Origin: AP-15 sp963777435
GTDB taxonomy: Bacteria; Pseudomonadota; Alphaproteobacteria; ATCC43930; CGMCC-115725
Length of the DNA stretch: 64,000 bases
Assembly: GCA_963777435.1 (NCBI GenBank)
Contig: CAVZQT010000003.1
Location: forward strand, 744,001 to 808,000
Direction of reading: 5' to 3'
Shown here: one piece after another, positions 45,855 to 55,564 of the stretch
Position numbering within the stretch: position 1 is the first letter of the stretch
How the letters are laid out: each line of letters opens with the position of its first letter
The notes under the pieces: model-generated
The model's input: only the letters and a program-made list of their open reading frames with translations
Databases searched by the model: none
Told to the model about the DNA's origin: nothing
Position numbers and translations under genes: made by a program

Positions 45855-46416
45855 ATGTCGGAAGAACTCGCTGCTAAAGGATCTAAACCGCAGAATGGAG
45901 GGTGCGATCGAAGTGCTCCGCAAAGAGTTCGGCGGCTTGCGCACCGGTCGTGCGTCGGCCAGCCTGCTCGAGCCGGTGTCAGTTAGCGCCTATGGCGGAT
46001 CGATGCCGATCAACCAGCTCGCCAATGTCAGCGTACCCGAGCCGCGGATGATCACGGTGCAAGTCTGGGACCGGGCCATGGTCAAGGCCGTTGACAAGGC
46101 GATCCGCGAATCGGGCCTCGGGCTCAATCCTCAGACGGAAGGCCAGGTGATCCGGGTGCCAATCCCCGATCTCAACGAAGAACGGCGGCGCGAGTTGACC
46201 AAAGTCTCGGCGAAATACGCTGAGCAGGCGCGGGTTTCGGTGCGCAACGTTCGCCGCGACGGGATCGAGATGCTGCGCCGCCAAGAGAAAGAGGGTGAGC
46301 TCTCGCAGGATGAGCACCGCAAGCTGCAGCAGGAGATTCAGCGGCTGACCGACGATGCGATTCATCGCATCGACGACACGCTAGCGCAAAAAGACCGGGA
46401 GATACTGCAGGTCTGA
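45855..46416 (+). CDS. frr: Ribosome recycling factor (one-base frameshift)
   Basis: Releases ribosomes from mRNA after termination. The ATG at 45855, with GGGAG upstream, gives MSEELAAK; an extra base near 45877-45880 then breaks the frame. Repaired it reads DLNRRMEGAIEVLRKEFGGLRTGRASASLLEPV and so on to DDTLAQKDREILQV, 186 residues, the standard length. VPIPDLNEERRRELTKV and the two-domain layout (three-helix bundle plus beta domain) are clear. Its stop overlaps the uppS start (TGATG). Confidence 0.94.
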
Positions 46417-47162
46417 TGACGAGCTCGTCAGGTGGCGGCGCCCCAGTTCCGCGGTCGATACCGCGGCATGTTGCGATTATTATGGATGGTAACGGCCGCT
46501 GGGCGGAAGCGCGTGGTCTGCCGCGGATCGCTGGTCATCGCCGCGGCGCGGAGGCGGTCAGGCGGACCGTCTCCGGCGCGGTCGAGCTCGGAATTCCCTA
46601 CCTGACCCTGTTCGGCTTTTCCTCGGAAAACTGGCGGCGCTCGTCAGGCGAAATCCATGACCTGATGGGTCTGCTGCGACACTACCTTCTCGCCGAGATC
46701 GCCGAATTGCACCGCAACGGCATCCGCCTGAGGGTGATCGGGCAACTCGACCGTCTCGCGCCGGATATCGTTCAGCTGATCGAGCGCGCCGAAACGGTAA
46801 CGCGCGACAATACCGCGATCACGCTGACGATGGCCTTATCCTACGGCGGACGAGCCGAGATCGTTGCCGCCGTCCAGGCGATCGCGGCTGCCGTGGTAAA
46901 TGGCGAGATGGCCCTCGACGCCGTCGACGAGGACTGTTTCGCGCGCCATCTGTTTACGGTCGATTTGCCGGATCCCGATCTATTGATTCGCACCAGCGGC
47001 GAGCAGCGCATCAGCAACTTTTTACTGTGGCAATGCGCCTACTCCGAGCTGGTCTTCACCAAGACCCTATGGCCGGATTTCGCCAAGAGCGATCTCGAAC
47101 AGGCAATCGCGGAATATTGCGTCCGGGAACGGCGGTATGGAGCCAGAGTTGGCTCGCGCTGA
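46416..47162 (+). CDS. uppS: Undecaprenyl (isoprenyl) diphosphate synthase
   Basis: cis-Prenyltransferase that makes the C55 lipid carrier for cell wall and LPS. 248 residues. Conserved regions: IMDGNGRWAEARGLPRIAGH (catalytic Asp and substrate Arg/His), LTLFGFSSENWRRSS, and DLLIRTSGEQRISNFLLWQ (Mg-binding and Arg motif) with ELVFTKTLWPDF. Overlaps frr and cdsA; same operon. Confidence 0.97.
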   Translation: MTSSSGGGAPVPRSIPRHVAIIMDGNGRWAEARGLPRIAGHRRGAEAVRRTVSGAVELGIPYLTLFGFSSENWRRSSGEIHDLMGLLRHYLLAEIAELHRNGIRLRVIGQLDRLAPDIVQLIERAETVTRDNTAITLTMALSYGGRAEIVAAVQAIAAAVVNGEMALDAVDEDCFARHLFTVDLPDPDLLIRTSGEQRISNFLLWQCAYSELVFTKTLWPDFAKSDLEQAIAEYCVRERRYGARVGSR

Positions 47163-47983
47163 AGCGAGCCGCCTGCGGCTGCGTGTCGTCTCGGCGCTGG
47201 TATTGGCGCCGCTTCCGCTGGCCGCAATCTGGTTCGGTGGGCCTTGGCTGGCGCTGCTGACGGCCACTGCCGCCGCCGTAATGGCATGGGAATGGGGCCG
47301 GCTGTGCTGCGGTGCGATGCGCGCGTTCTTTCACCCCGGGCGCGGTAGAAATTGCGCTCGTCGTCATAAGCGTCGCGGCCGTAGTGATTTCTGCCCCGGG
47401 TGCGATTTTGGCCGCTATTGGGTTGGCTATCCTCGGCGCCGGCTTCGTTTTTCTAATTGCGCAGCGGCGGCCGGGCGCTGAGCCCGGCTGGACGGCGCTC
47501 GGCCTACTGTGGATCGCGCTGCCGTGCATCAGCTTCATTTGGCTGGGAAACGAAAAAACCGGCGGCCGAGCGATCCTGGTATGGATGTTGGTAGTCGTTT
47601 GGGCGACCGATATCGGTGCTTACGCAATTGGGCGCGGTGTCGGGGGCCCGCGTTTGGCGCCGCGTTGGAGCCCGCGCAAGACATGGGCCGGCCTCGTCGG
47701 GGGTATATTGAGCGCGGCTATTGCCGGCGGTGTCACGGCACTTGCCGTAGAGCATTCACCGGTGCCGCTCCTGATATTGGTTAGCGCTGGCCTTGCGGTC
47801 GTTGCGCAATTCGGCGATCTTGCCGAGTCGCTGGCGAAACGCAGGTTCGGCGTGAAGGACTCGAGTGCCCTGATCCCGGGTCATGGCGGACTGCTCGACC
47901 GGCTCGATGGTCTGCTCGCGGTGCTTCCGGTCGTCGCACTGATGACGCTGATCGGGGGCCGCAGCGTTCTTGCATGGCGATAG
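47137..47983 (+). CDS. cdsA: Phosphatidate cytidylyltransferase (one-base frameshift)
   Basis: Integral membrane enzyme making CDP-diacylglycerol from CTP and phosphatidate. ATG 47137 inside the uppS end gives LRVVSALVLAPLPLAAIWFGGPWLALLTATAAAVMAWEW. A surplus base near 47329-47331 breaks the frame before FTPGAVEIALVV. The rest has six to seven hydrophobic segments and the CDS signature GVKDSSALIPGHGGLLDRLDG near the C-terminus (catalytic Asp/Gly pattern). Repaired length 281 residues, normal. Confidence 0.92.
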
Positions 47984-48033
47984 TTCACCCGTCAGCGCCC
48001 GGGCCCACCGGCGCCAGGATCGGGAGTCACGGG

Positions 48034-49224
48034 ATGCGAAGCGTCACGATTCTCGGCTCAACCGGGTCGATAGGTCAGAACACTATCGATCTCCTGCAGC
48101 GCAATAGCGACGCGTTCACGGTCGAGGCGTTGACCGCCAACCGCAATCCTCAGCTGTTGGCCGAACAGGCGCGCGCGTTAGGCGCTCGGTTTGCCGCGAT
48201 TGGCGAGCCCGCTCACTATCCGGCACTAAAGGAAGCGTTGGCCGGCAGCGGCATCGAGATCGGTTGCGGGCCGCAATCTCTGATCGAGGCGGCCGAGCGG
48301 CCGGCCGAGTGGGTCATGGCCGGCATCGTTGGCGCCGCCGGCTTGGCCCCGACCCTGGCCGCCATTCGACGCGGCGTCATCGTCGCTTTCGCCAACAAGG
48401 AGGTGCTGGTCTGCGCCGGCGCTCTGGTTATGGACGAGGTGACGCGCCACGGCGCGACGCTGTTGCCGGTGGACAGCGAGCACAATGCGATTTGGCAGTG
48501 TTTCGACCGCGACCGCGCCGAAACGATCGACCGCATCATCCTGACGGCTAGCGGCGGCCCGTTCCGCGAGCGCAGCCTTGAAGATATGCGGCAGGTGACA
48601 CCGGCCGAAGCCGTCGCTCACCCGAATTGGAATATGGGCGCGAAGATCTCAGTCGATTCGGCGACTATGATGAACAAGGGCCTCGAACTGATCGAGGCGC
48701 ACCACCTGTTCCAGCTGCCGCCCGATCGGGTCGACATCGTCGTCCATGCCCAGTCGATTGTTCATGGCGCGGTCGTTTACCGCGACGGATCGGTCTTGGC
48801 GCAGCTAGGGTCTCCAGATATGCGCACACCGATCGCCTATGCGCTTGCTTGGCCCGGTCGGATCGCGGCGCCGACCAAGCGGCTCGACCTGGCGGCGATC
48901 GGTAAGTTGACCTTCGAGCCGCCGGACGAGCGGCGGTTTCCAGCATTACGCGTGGCGCGCGAGGCCCTGGATCAGGGCGGCGGGGCACCGACTGTTCTAA
49001 ATGCCGCGAATGAGACGGCAGTGCATGCGTTTCTCGAGGGAAGAATCGGGTTTCTCGATATTGTCGAGACCGTCGAGGGCACGCTCGCCGCAGTATCAGC
49101 CGACAACCTCGAATCGCTCGAAGACGTATATAAATATGATCAAGCGGCCCGGGATGCTGCGGCTCGGCTAACACGCCGCAACACACCGATTCACGCCGCG
49201 GCAACACCGGTGGGTTTGCAATGA
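48034..49224 (+). CDS. dxr: 1-deoxy-D-xylulose 5-phosphate reductoisomerase
   Basis: Second enzyme of the MEP isoprenoid pathway, NADPH- and metal-dependent. ATG 48034 gives MRSVTILGSTGSIGQNTIDL, the usual N-terminus, with GGGAG upstream; an in-frame ATG at 47974 overlapping cdsA is less likely. Motifs: NADPH loop GSTGSIG, FANKEVLVCAGALVMDE, DSEHNAIWQC (metal Asp/Glu), TASGGPFRERSLEDM, MNKGLELIEAHHLF. 396 residues. Overlaps rseP by ATGA. Confidence 0.96.
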   Translation: MRSVTILGSTGSIGQNTIDLLQRNSDAFTVEALTANRNPQLLAEQARALGARFAAIGEPAHYPALKEALAGSGIEIGCGPQSLIEAAERPAEWVMAGIVGAAGLAPTLAAIRRGVIVAFANKEVLVCAGALVMDEVTRHGATLLPVDSEHNAIWQCFDRDRAETIDRIILTASGGPFRERSLEDMRQVTPAEAVAHPNWNMGAKISVDSATMMNKGLELIEAHHLFQLPPDRVDIVVHAQSIVHGAVVYRDGSVLAQLGSPDMRTPIAYALAWPGRIAAPTKRLDLAAIGKLTFEPPDERRFPALRVAREALDQGGGAPTVLNAANETAVHAFLEGRIGFLDIVETVEGTLAAVSADNLESLEDVYKYDQAARDAAARLTRRNTPIHAAATPVGLQ

Positions 49225-50360
49225 TCGCGTTTGTTCATCACGGGCTCGGCTACATCGTCCCGTTTTTGTTTGTGCTTACGGTGCTCGTGTTCGTGCATGA
49301 GTTTGGCCATTTTTACATTGCCCGTCGTAATGGTGTGCGGGTCGACGTATTTTCGATCGGCTTCGGCCCCGAAGTTTTTGGTTGGTACGATCGCGCCGGC
49401 ACCCGCTGGAAATTCAGCGCCATTCCCCTTGGCGGCTACGTCAAGATGTTCGGCGACAGCGATGCGAGTTCCGGCCTGCCCTCCGCCGGTCTCGCGCGCA
49501 TGACCCCAGCAGAGCGTGATGTCTCTTTTCATTACAAGCGGCTGGGCCAGCGCGCCGCGATCGTAGCGGCCGGACCCGCCGCCAACTTTCTGTTCGCCAT
49601 CGTCGTATTGGCGGCGTTGTTTATGACGTTCGGACAGCCTTTTACACCGGCTCAAGTGGGTCAGGTGCAGCCGGGCAGCGCTGCCGAGCGCGCCGGAATC
49701 AAGCCGGGCGATGTGATCGTCAGCATCAATGGCAGCAAGGTCAACAGCTTCGAGGACCTGCAGCAGGAGGTCCGGCTCAATCCGGGCGTGCCGATGGCGA
49801 TCGCCGTCAAGCGCGATGGTCATGAAATCAACGTTAAGGCGACACCGGCCAAGACCGAACTGACTGACCGGTTCGGAAACCATTACGAGGTCGGACTGCT
49901 CGGGATTGCTCATAAGGGAATCGATTATGTCCGGCGGAATCCGGCGACCGCGATCGTTCAGGCGGGCGAACAGACTTGGGACCTGTCCGCCTCGACCCTG
50001 AAGGCGATGTGGCAGATCGTGATCGGTACCCGCGGTACCGATGAACTGGGAGGCCCGCTGCGGATTGCCCAAATGTCGGGTGACGTCGCCCAAGGTGGAA
50101 TTGTTCCGATTATTTGGTTTATGGCAGTTCTCTCAATCAACCTGGGGCTGATCAATTTATTTCCTGTTCCGATACTTGACGGCGGACACCTGTTGTTCTA
50201 CGCCGCCGAGGCGCTGCGCGGAAAACCGCTCGGCCAGCGCGCTCAAGAATTCGGCTTCCGCATCGGGCTTGCTTTAGTCCTCACATTGATGGTTTTTGCG
50301 ACCTGGAACGATCTTGTCCACCTTCGGATAATCCAATTTGTTAAGGGCCTCGTGACCTAA
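49221..50360 (+). CDS. rseP: RIP metalloprotease RseP (site-2 protease)
   Basis: Intramembrane zinc protease that cleaves anti-sigma factors and remnant signal peptides. 379 residues: HEFGH zinc motif in the first membrane helix (VFVHEFGHFYIARR, about residues 28-32), a PDZ domain (AQVGQVQPGSAAERAGIKPGDVIVSINGSKVNSF, about 145-178), and the third-ligand motif LINLFPVPILDGGHLLFY. Located directly upstream of bamA, as usual in Proteobacteria. Confidence 0.97.
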   Translation: MIAFVHHGLGYIVPFLFVLTVLVFVHEFGHFYIARRNGVRVDVFSIGFGPEVFGWYDRAGTRWKFSAIPLGGYVKMFGDSDASSGLPSAGLARMTPAERDVSFHYKRLGQRAAIVAAGPAANFLFAIVVLAALFMTFGQPFTPAQVGQVQPGSAAERAGIKPGDVIVSINGSKVNSFEDLQQEVRLNPGVPMAIAVKRDGHEINVKATPAKTELTDRFGNHYEVGLLGIAHKGIDYVRRNPATAIVQAGEQTWDLSASTLKAMWQIVIGTRGTDELGGPLRIAQMSGDVAQGGIVPIIWFMAVLSINLGLINLFPVPILDGGHLLFYAAEALRGKPLGQRAQEFGFRIGLALVLTLMVFATWNDLVHLRIIQFVKGLVT

Positions 50361-50407
50361 GACGAGCGTCGTTGGGGGATGCGGGTTCGAGTTGGGGGTG
50401 GGGGGTT

Positions 50408-53290
50408 TTGCGTTTCATCATTGCGGTATGTGCGCTGTGGGCGATGGCGGGGACCATCGCCCTGGCGATAGTGGGGCATCCGCGGGCGATCATGGCGCAG
50501 ACCAGCGGCGGCGCCGCTGCGCCGTCGTCGTCCGGCGGTAACCAGGCCAGCCCGCAAGGGGCAACGGCGCCGGCGCCCAATTTCGAGAGTGGTTTGGTGC
50601 CGTCTACCCCCTCCAGCCCGGCCGGCTCGCCGGCGGCCGGTTCAGCGACTGGTACGGCCGGTTCAGCGACAGGCACGCCCGCGCCGCCCTCATCGGCCCC
50701 TAGCACCGGGCCCAAGCTCGAAAGCGGCGGGACGCCGGCCGCGCAAGGCCCAGCGACGCCCAGTCAGCCGCCCGCTCCCGAGCTGAAAAGCGGATTGCCG
50801 CCGGTTGCCCCGCCGGGACCGCTGCCGGGATCGGCACCCACCGCCGCTCAGCCGGCCGCGCCGCCCGCGGCCGAGCAACTGCCGCCACCTCCGGCCGGCC
50901 CGCCCGCATTACCGCGTCGCGAGCGCCGCGCCCCGCCACGGCCAGCAGCGGCGGCTCAGCCGGGGGCACCGGGCTCGCTCGGCGGTCTCGGCGGAAGGCC
51001 GCCGGGCCCACCGCCGGTGTCGACAATGGGTGGCGGCGTTATTGCCGCGATCCAGATCCTCGGAACTCAGCGTATCGAGCCCGATACGGTCCGCTCGTAT
51101 TTGCAAGTGCAACCGGGCGAACCGTGGGATACGGAAAAGCTCGATGCTTCGTTAAAGGCGTTGTTTGCCACCGGTCTGTTTGCCGATGTCAATTTGAGCC
51201 GCAACGGCAATATTCTCATGATCAAAGTTGTCGAAAACCCGATCATCAATCGCATCGCCTTCGAGGGGAACCACAAGCTCGACGACAAGGAACTTACCGC
51301 CGAGATCCAGGAGCGGCCGCGCGTGGTTTATACGCGTTCGCGAGTTCAGGCCGACGTCAAGCGCATCCTCGACCTCTACCGGCGGCACGGCAGGTTCGGC
51401 GCCACCATCGAGCCCAAGGTCATCCAGCTTTCGGAGAACCGGGTCGACCTTGTGTTCGAAATCAACGAAGGCGAGTACACCGGGATTCGCAGCGTCAACT
51501 TCGTGGGCAACAAGGCATTCAGCGAAAGCAAGCTGCGGGGCGTGATCTCGACCAAGGAGAGCCGGTGGTATCGGTTTTTATCGACCAGCGACAGCTATGA
51601 TCCGGATCGGCTGACTTATGACCGCGAATTGTTGCGGAAATTCTATCTCACCGAGGGTTATGCCGATTTTCGAGTATTGTCGGCGGTGGCCGAGCTGACG
51701 CCGGAGCGAAACGGCTTTATCCTTACATTCACCCTTGATGAGGGGGAGCGCTATCGCTTTGGGAAAGTCGCGGTCAACATCAAGCTAAAGGATCTGTCGG
51801 CGTCACAAGTGCTGCCGCTGCTGACAGTTCACTCCGGCGACTGGTACAACGCCCAAGAGGTCGAAAACTCGATCACCGTCCTCACCAACACGCTTGGAAC
51901 CCGCGGCTACGCCTTTGTCGAAGTCAAACCCGAGATCAATCGCAACCGCAAGGACCATACCGTCGACATCACGTTTAATGTACAGGAGGGACCGCGGGTT
52001 TATGTCGAGCGCATCGACATCGTCGGCAACGTGCGTACCCTCGATAAGGTGATTCGACGTGAATTTCAGCTTGTCGAAGGCGACGCGTTCAACACCGACA
52101 GGATGCAGCGCTCGCAGCAGCGCATCAAGAATCTCGGCTTCTTCAAAAAAGTCGAGGTCACGAACGCTCCTGGCTCAACGTCTGACAAAACGGTGGTGAC
52201 CGTCGAGGTCGAGGAACAGTCGACCGGCGAGTTGTCATTGGGCCTGGGCTTTTCGACCAGCGACGGGCCGCTCGCCGACGTCAATATCCGCGAGCGCAAC
52301 TTCCTCGGCCGTGGGCAAGAATTGCAACTCGGTACTGTCGTGTCGTTTCGCTCGCAGCAGGTCCAGCTGAGTTTTACAGAGCCTTATTTCCTCGACCGTA
52401 ACATCGCTGCAGGTTTTGACATCTTCGAAATCAAGACCAGCCCGACAACCAACTTCTTTACGGGCATAACACCACCCTACCAACAATTCTCGTATGGTGG
52501 GGCGCTGCGCGCGGGATACCAGATTACCGATAATTTGCGGCAGACGCTAAAATACACGGCCCGTTCGGACTCGATCCAAAACATTCAGAGCAACGCGTCC
52601 TTGTTCATCGCGTTGCAGCAGGGAACCCATACGACCTCGGCGATCGGCCAGGTTTTGCTGTATGATCGGCGTGACGACCGGACCGACCCGACAAGCGGCT
52701 ACTTTGCCTCAGTAGGAAACGATTTCGCCGGGGTGGGCTTTGGTGTGGATTACGTCCGTTCCAAGGTCAATTTCGGCTACTACTACCCGGTAGCGCCTGA
52801 TTGGGTGCTGAGCTTGACCGGGGAAGCGGGCAACATCTTTGGCTGGAATGGCCAACAGGTATTGCTGCAGGATCGCTTCTTTGTCGGCGGCGACAATCTG
52901 CGCGGCTTCCAGGATGCCGGGATCGGGCCACGCGATTCGATCGACAACGATGCACTCGGCGGACAGAAATATTGGCTGGGCTCGGTGACGTTGGGGGTAC
53001 CGCTGGGATTGCCGAAAGAACTCGGCATTACCGGCCGCGTGTTTAGCGATTTCGGCACGCTGTATTACCTGCAGCCGACCATACTCAACTTGACGCCGGC
53101 GCAGTTAGCCACGACGGGCGGCGTGACACCGCAGGTGTTACAATCCCCAGCGATCCGGATGAGCGCCGGCGTTGGCGTCTCGTGGCGATCGCCGGTCGGT
53201 CCGATTCGCCTTGACGTCGCATATCCGATCCGCAAAGAGCCGTTCGACCAAACCCAATTTTTCCGAGTCAGCTTCGGGACCAAATTCTGA
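50408..53290 (+). CDS. bamA: Outer-membrane protein assembly factor BamA with long Pro/Ala-rich N-terminal extension
   Basis: Central barrel of the BAM complex that inserts outer-membrane proteins. About 960 residues from a TTG at 50408 (G-rich ribosome-binding site); the start is uncertain because no in-frame ATG precedes the signal peptide (RFIIAVCALWAMAGTIALAI). Residues ~35-210 are low-complexity Pro/Ala/Gly with three degenerate repeats (PNFESGLVP, PKLESGGTP, PELKSGLPP). POTRA domains start at ~213 (IQILGTQRIEPDTVRSYLQV) and the barrel at ~609 (SLGLGFSTSDGPLADVNIRE), with the RGF motif in NLRGFQDAGIGPRD and terminal Phe. The extension adds ~180 residues to a usual BamA. Its stop overlaps the skp start. 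Confidence 0.93.
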   Translation: MRFIIAVCALWAMAGTIALAIVGHPRAIMAQTSGGAAAPSSSGGNQASPQGATAPAPNFESGLVPSTPSSPAGSPAAGSATGTAGSATGTPAPPSSAPSTGPKLESGGTPAAQGPATPSQPPAPELKSGLPPVAPPGPLPGSAPTAAQPAAPPAAEQLPPPPAGPPALPRRERRAPPRPAAAAQPGAPGSLGGLGGRPPGPPPVSTMGGGVIAAIQILGTQRIEPDTVRSYLQVQPGEPWDTEKLDASLKALFATGLFADVNLSRNGNILMIKVVENPIINRIAFEGNHKLDDKELTAEIQERPRVVYTRSRVQADVKRILDLYRRHGRFGATIEPKVIQLSENRVDLVFEINEGEYTGIRSVNFVGNKAFSESKLRGVISTKESRWYRFLSTSDSYDPDRLTYDRELLRKFYLTEGYADFRVLSAVAELTPERNGFILTFTLDEGERYRFGKVAVNIKLKDLSASQVLPLLTVHSGDWYNAQEVENSITVLTNTLGTRGYAFVEVKPEINRNRKDHTVDITFNVQEGPRVYVERIDIVGNVRTLDKVIRREFQLVEGDAFNTDRMQRSQQRIKNLGFFKKVEVTNAPGSTSDKTVVTVEVEEQSTGELSLGLGFSTSDGPLADVNIRERNFLGRGQELQLGTVVSFRSQQVQLSFTEPYFLDRNIAAGFDIFEIKTSPTTNFFTGITPPYQQFSYGGALRAGYQITDNLRQTLKYTARSDSIQNIQSNASLFIALQQGTHTTSAIGQVLLYDRRDDRTDPTSGYFASVGNDFAGVGFGVDYVRSKVNFGYYYPVAPDWVLSLTGEAGNIFGWNGQQVLLQDRFFVGGDNLRGFQDAGIGPRDSIDNDALGGQKYWLGSVTLGVPLGLPKELGITGRVFSDFGTLYYLQPTILNLTPAQLATTGGVTPQVLQSPAIRMSAGVGVSWRSPVGPIRLDVAYPIRKEPFDQTQFFRVSFGTKF

Positions 53291-54015
53291 TGACTATTTT
53301 CTCTCTCCGGCGAGCAGCGCTGCTGCTGCCGTTGCTGCTCGGGTTTGCCGGCATTGCCGCCGCCCAAGCTCCTCCCGCGAAAGCCCCCCCAGCCAAAGTC
53401 CCCGCACCGGCGCCGGCGCCGACACCCGCACCACCGGCACCACTGCCAGCGACGCAAAACATCAGCGTCATGGTGGTCGACGTGCAGGCGCTATTGCAGA
53501 ATTCAAAAGCCGCCAAAATGGTGCGGAGCCAAATGGAGGCAAAACGCAACGAATACACCAAGGAGATTTCGCGTTCCGAAGAGGCGTTGCGGGTAGAACG
53601 CGACACCCTGCAGCGCCAGCAAGGATCGCTATCGGCCGACGCCCTCAATAAAAAAGCGCGGGAATTCCAACAGAAAGTTCAAGACCTCGATCGCGACGTC
53701 CAGAGCAAGCGTGCGGCGCTGGAGAAGACCAATAACGAAGCGCTGACCAAGATTCAGCAAACAATGCTGAAAATCATTGCCGACATTGCCCGACAGCGGA
53801 AAGCGAACCTTGTCTTGCAACGTACCGACCTGGTGCTGTTTGACCAGGCATTCGACGTGACCGACCAGGTGATGCAAAAGCTCGACGAGGAGATGCCGGT
53901 GCTGACCGTCAACTTCGCGACGCCGGAGCCGGTTCCTGCCGCTGCGACGGAGCCCCCCGAGCCGGCGCCCGCGGCTGCGGCAAAAGCGGTTACCGCCAAG
54001 GCAAAGCACAAATAG
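53290..54015 (+). CDS. skp: OmpH/Skp-family periplasmic chaperone
   Basis: Holdase for unfolded outer-membrane proteins. 241 residues: signal peptide (RRAALLLPLLLGFAGIAAAQA), a Pro/Ala linker (about 25-58), a Skp-type body with ISVMVVDVQALLQNSKAAKMVRSQ and a long coiled-coil (about 75-165), KANLVLQRTDLVLFDQAFDVTDQVMQKL, and a Pro/Ala-rich tail. The linker and tail lengthen it relative to E. coli Skp. Same operon as bamA and lpxD. Confidence 0.9.
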   Translation: MTIFSLRRAALLLPLLLGFAGIAAAQAPPAKAPPAKVPAPAPAPTPAPPAPLPATQNISVMVVDVQALLQNSKAAKMVRSQMEAKRNEYTKEISRSEEALRVERDTLQRQQGSLSADALNKKAREFQQKVQDLDRDVQSKRAALEKTNNEALTKIQQTMLKIIADIARQRKANLVLQRTDLVLFDQAFDVTDQVMQKLDEEMPVLTVNFATPEPVPAAATEPPEPAPAAAAKAVTAKAKHK

Positions 54016-54038
54016 CGCGCGCCACACCGTCTTTGCCG

Positions 54039-55064
54039 ATGGCCGATCCCCGCTTTTTTGTCCGCGCTGGACCTTTCACCCTCGGCGATCTGGCGCGGAT
54101 GAGCGGTGCGCAGCTAGTGCCAGAGGCAGCCGAGAACAGGCAGTTTCGCGATGTGGCTCCGCTCGAAACCGCGGGGCCGGATGAGATCAGTTTTCTCGAA
54201 AACCGCAAATACCTGCCGGCATTTCGCCGTTCGCGGGCCGGCGCGGCTTTTGTCGAGCCGGGCGTAGCGCCGGAGGCGCCCCCGGGCATGGCCTTATTGA
54301 CGTCGGGCGAGCCCTACAAGGCTTATGCGCTTGCCGCACAAGCGTTTTATCCGGTTTCGCCGGTCGCTGCCAGCCGAGCGCCTTCGGCGCTGATTGAGTC
54401 GGCGGCGGTTGTCCCCGAGGATTGCGAGATTGGTCCCAATGTCGTCATCGAGGCTCGCGTCCGGCTCGGCCGGCGTTGTCGGGTCGGCGCCAACAGCGTG
54501 ATCGCCGCCGGTGTCGAAATCGGCGACGATTGCCGCATCGGCGCCAATGTCACGATCAGCCATGCGCTGATCGGCGCTCGCGTCGTGCTCCATCCGGGGG
54601 TTCGCATCGGTCAGGAGGGGTTCGGCTTTGCACCCGATCGCGCCGCGCCGATAAAGGTGCCGCAACTCGGGCGCGTGATCATCGGCGATGATGTCGATAT
54701 CGGCGCCAACACCACGATCGATCGTGGTTCCGGCCACGACACAATCGTCGGCGACGGCTCGATGATCGACAATCTCGTGCAGATCGCCCACAACGTCGTG
54801 CTTGGTCGCTGTTGCGTACTCGCCGGGCAGGTCGGCATTTCCGGCAGCACGCGGCTCGGCGATTTTGTAATGATTGGCGGGCAAGGGGGGCTCGCCGGTC
54901 ATTTAAGCATCGGCACCGGCGCTCGGATCGCCGCCAAAGCCGGGTTGATGCGCGATGTGCCTGCGGGCGCCACGGTTTCCGGCATCCCGGCGGTCCCGAT
55001 CGCCGATTTCATGCGGCAGACTGCGGTCCTGCAACGCCTCGGAAGAAAGAAGGACGGGCGATGA
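54039..55064 (+). CDS. lpxD: UDP-3-O-acyl-glucosamine N-acyltransferase
   Basis: Third step of lipid A synthesis. 341 residues from ATG 54039. N-terminal uridine-binding domain (FTLGDLARMSGAQLVPE, ISFLENRKYLPAFRRS), then a left-handed beta-helix of hexapeptide repeats (VIAAGVEIGDDCRIGANVTI), with the catalytic His in DNLVQIAHNVVLG. Overlaps fabZ by ATGA. Part of the lpxD-fabZ-lpxA-lpxI-lpxB block. Confidence 0.96.
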   Translation: MADPRFFVRAGPFTLGDLARMSGAQLVPEAAENRQFRDVAPLETAGPDEISFLENRKYLPAFRRSRAGAAFVEPGVAPEAPPGMALLTSGEPYKAYALAAQAFYPVSPVAASRAPSALIESAAVVPEDCEIGPNVVIEARVRLGRRCRVGANSVIAAGVEIGDDCRIGANVTISHALIGARVVLHPGVRIGQEGFGFAPDRAAPIKVPQLGRVIIGDDVDIGANTTIDRGSGHDTIVGDGSMIDNLVQIAHNVVLGRCCVLAGQVGISGSTRLGDFVMIGGQGGLAGHLSIGTGARIAAKAGLMRDVPAGATVSGIPAVPIADFMRQTAVLQRLGRKKDGR

Positions 55065-55552
55065 CCGATTCGGCCTGCGCGGCGGAGCAGACTTTTGTCG
55101 CGACCGCAGAAGCCATCGAAATCGACGTTCAGCGGATCATGGAAATGATCCCGCATCGCCATCCATTTTTGATGATCGACCGGGTTGTCGATGCCGTCGC
55201 CAATGTGCGGGCGACCGGGATCAAGAACCTCTCGATCAACGAGAGCTTTTTCCAAGGTCATTTTCCCTCGCGGCCGGTGATGCCGGGAGTACTGATTATC
55301 GAGGCGATGGCACAGACCGCGGCTGTGCTCGTGGTGCACACCTTGGGCCGTGAATCAGAAGGCAAGTTGGTCTACTTCATGAGCGTCGAGAATGCCCGGT
55401 TTCGCCGTCCCGTGTTCCCCGGTGATCAGCTTGCGGTGCACGTTCTGAAGCAGCGCAATCGCGGCAATGTCTGGAAATTCGAGGGCCGCGCGAAAGTCGG
55501 TGACAACCTGATGGCTGAGGCCGTATTCGCCGCGATGATCCTCGACGATTGA
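55061..55552 (+). CDS. fabZ: 3-hydroxyacyl-ACP dehydratase FabZ
   Basis: Dehydrates 3-hydroxyacyl-ACP in fatty-acid elongation; its usual linkage to lpx genes balances lipid A and phospholipid synthesis. 163 residues: catalytic His in MEMIPHRHPFLMIDRVVD and catalytic Glu in FPSRPVMPGVLIIEAMAQT (hot-dog fold). N-terminal ~20 residues precede the conserved core. Overlaps lpxD. Confidence 0.96.
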   Translation: MTDSACAAEQTFVATAEAIEIDVQRIMEMIPHRHPFLMIDRVVDAVANVRATGIKNLSINESFFQGHFPSRPVMPGVLIIEAMAQTAAVLVVHTLGRESEGKLVYFMSVENARFRRPVFPGDQLAVHVLKQRNRGNVWKFEGRAKVGDNLMAEAVFAAMILDD

Positions 55553-55564
55553 GACGGCGTGGGC

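Noticed and set aside
49191..50093. 300-codon minus-strand frame opposite rseP
   Set aside because: Shadow of rseP, which shows HEFGH, PDZ and the late metal motif.
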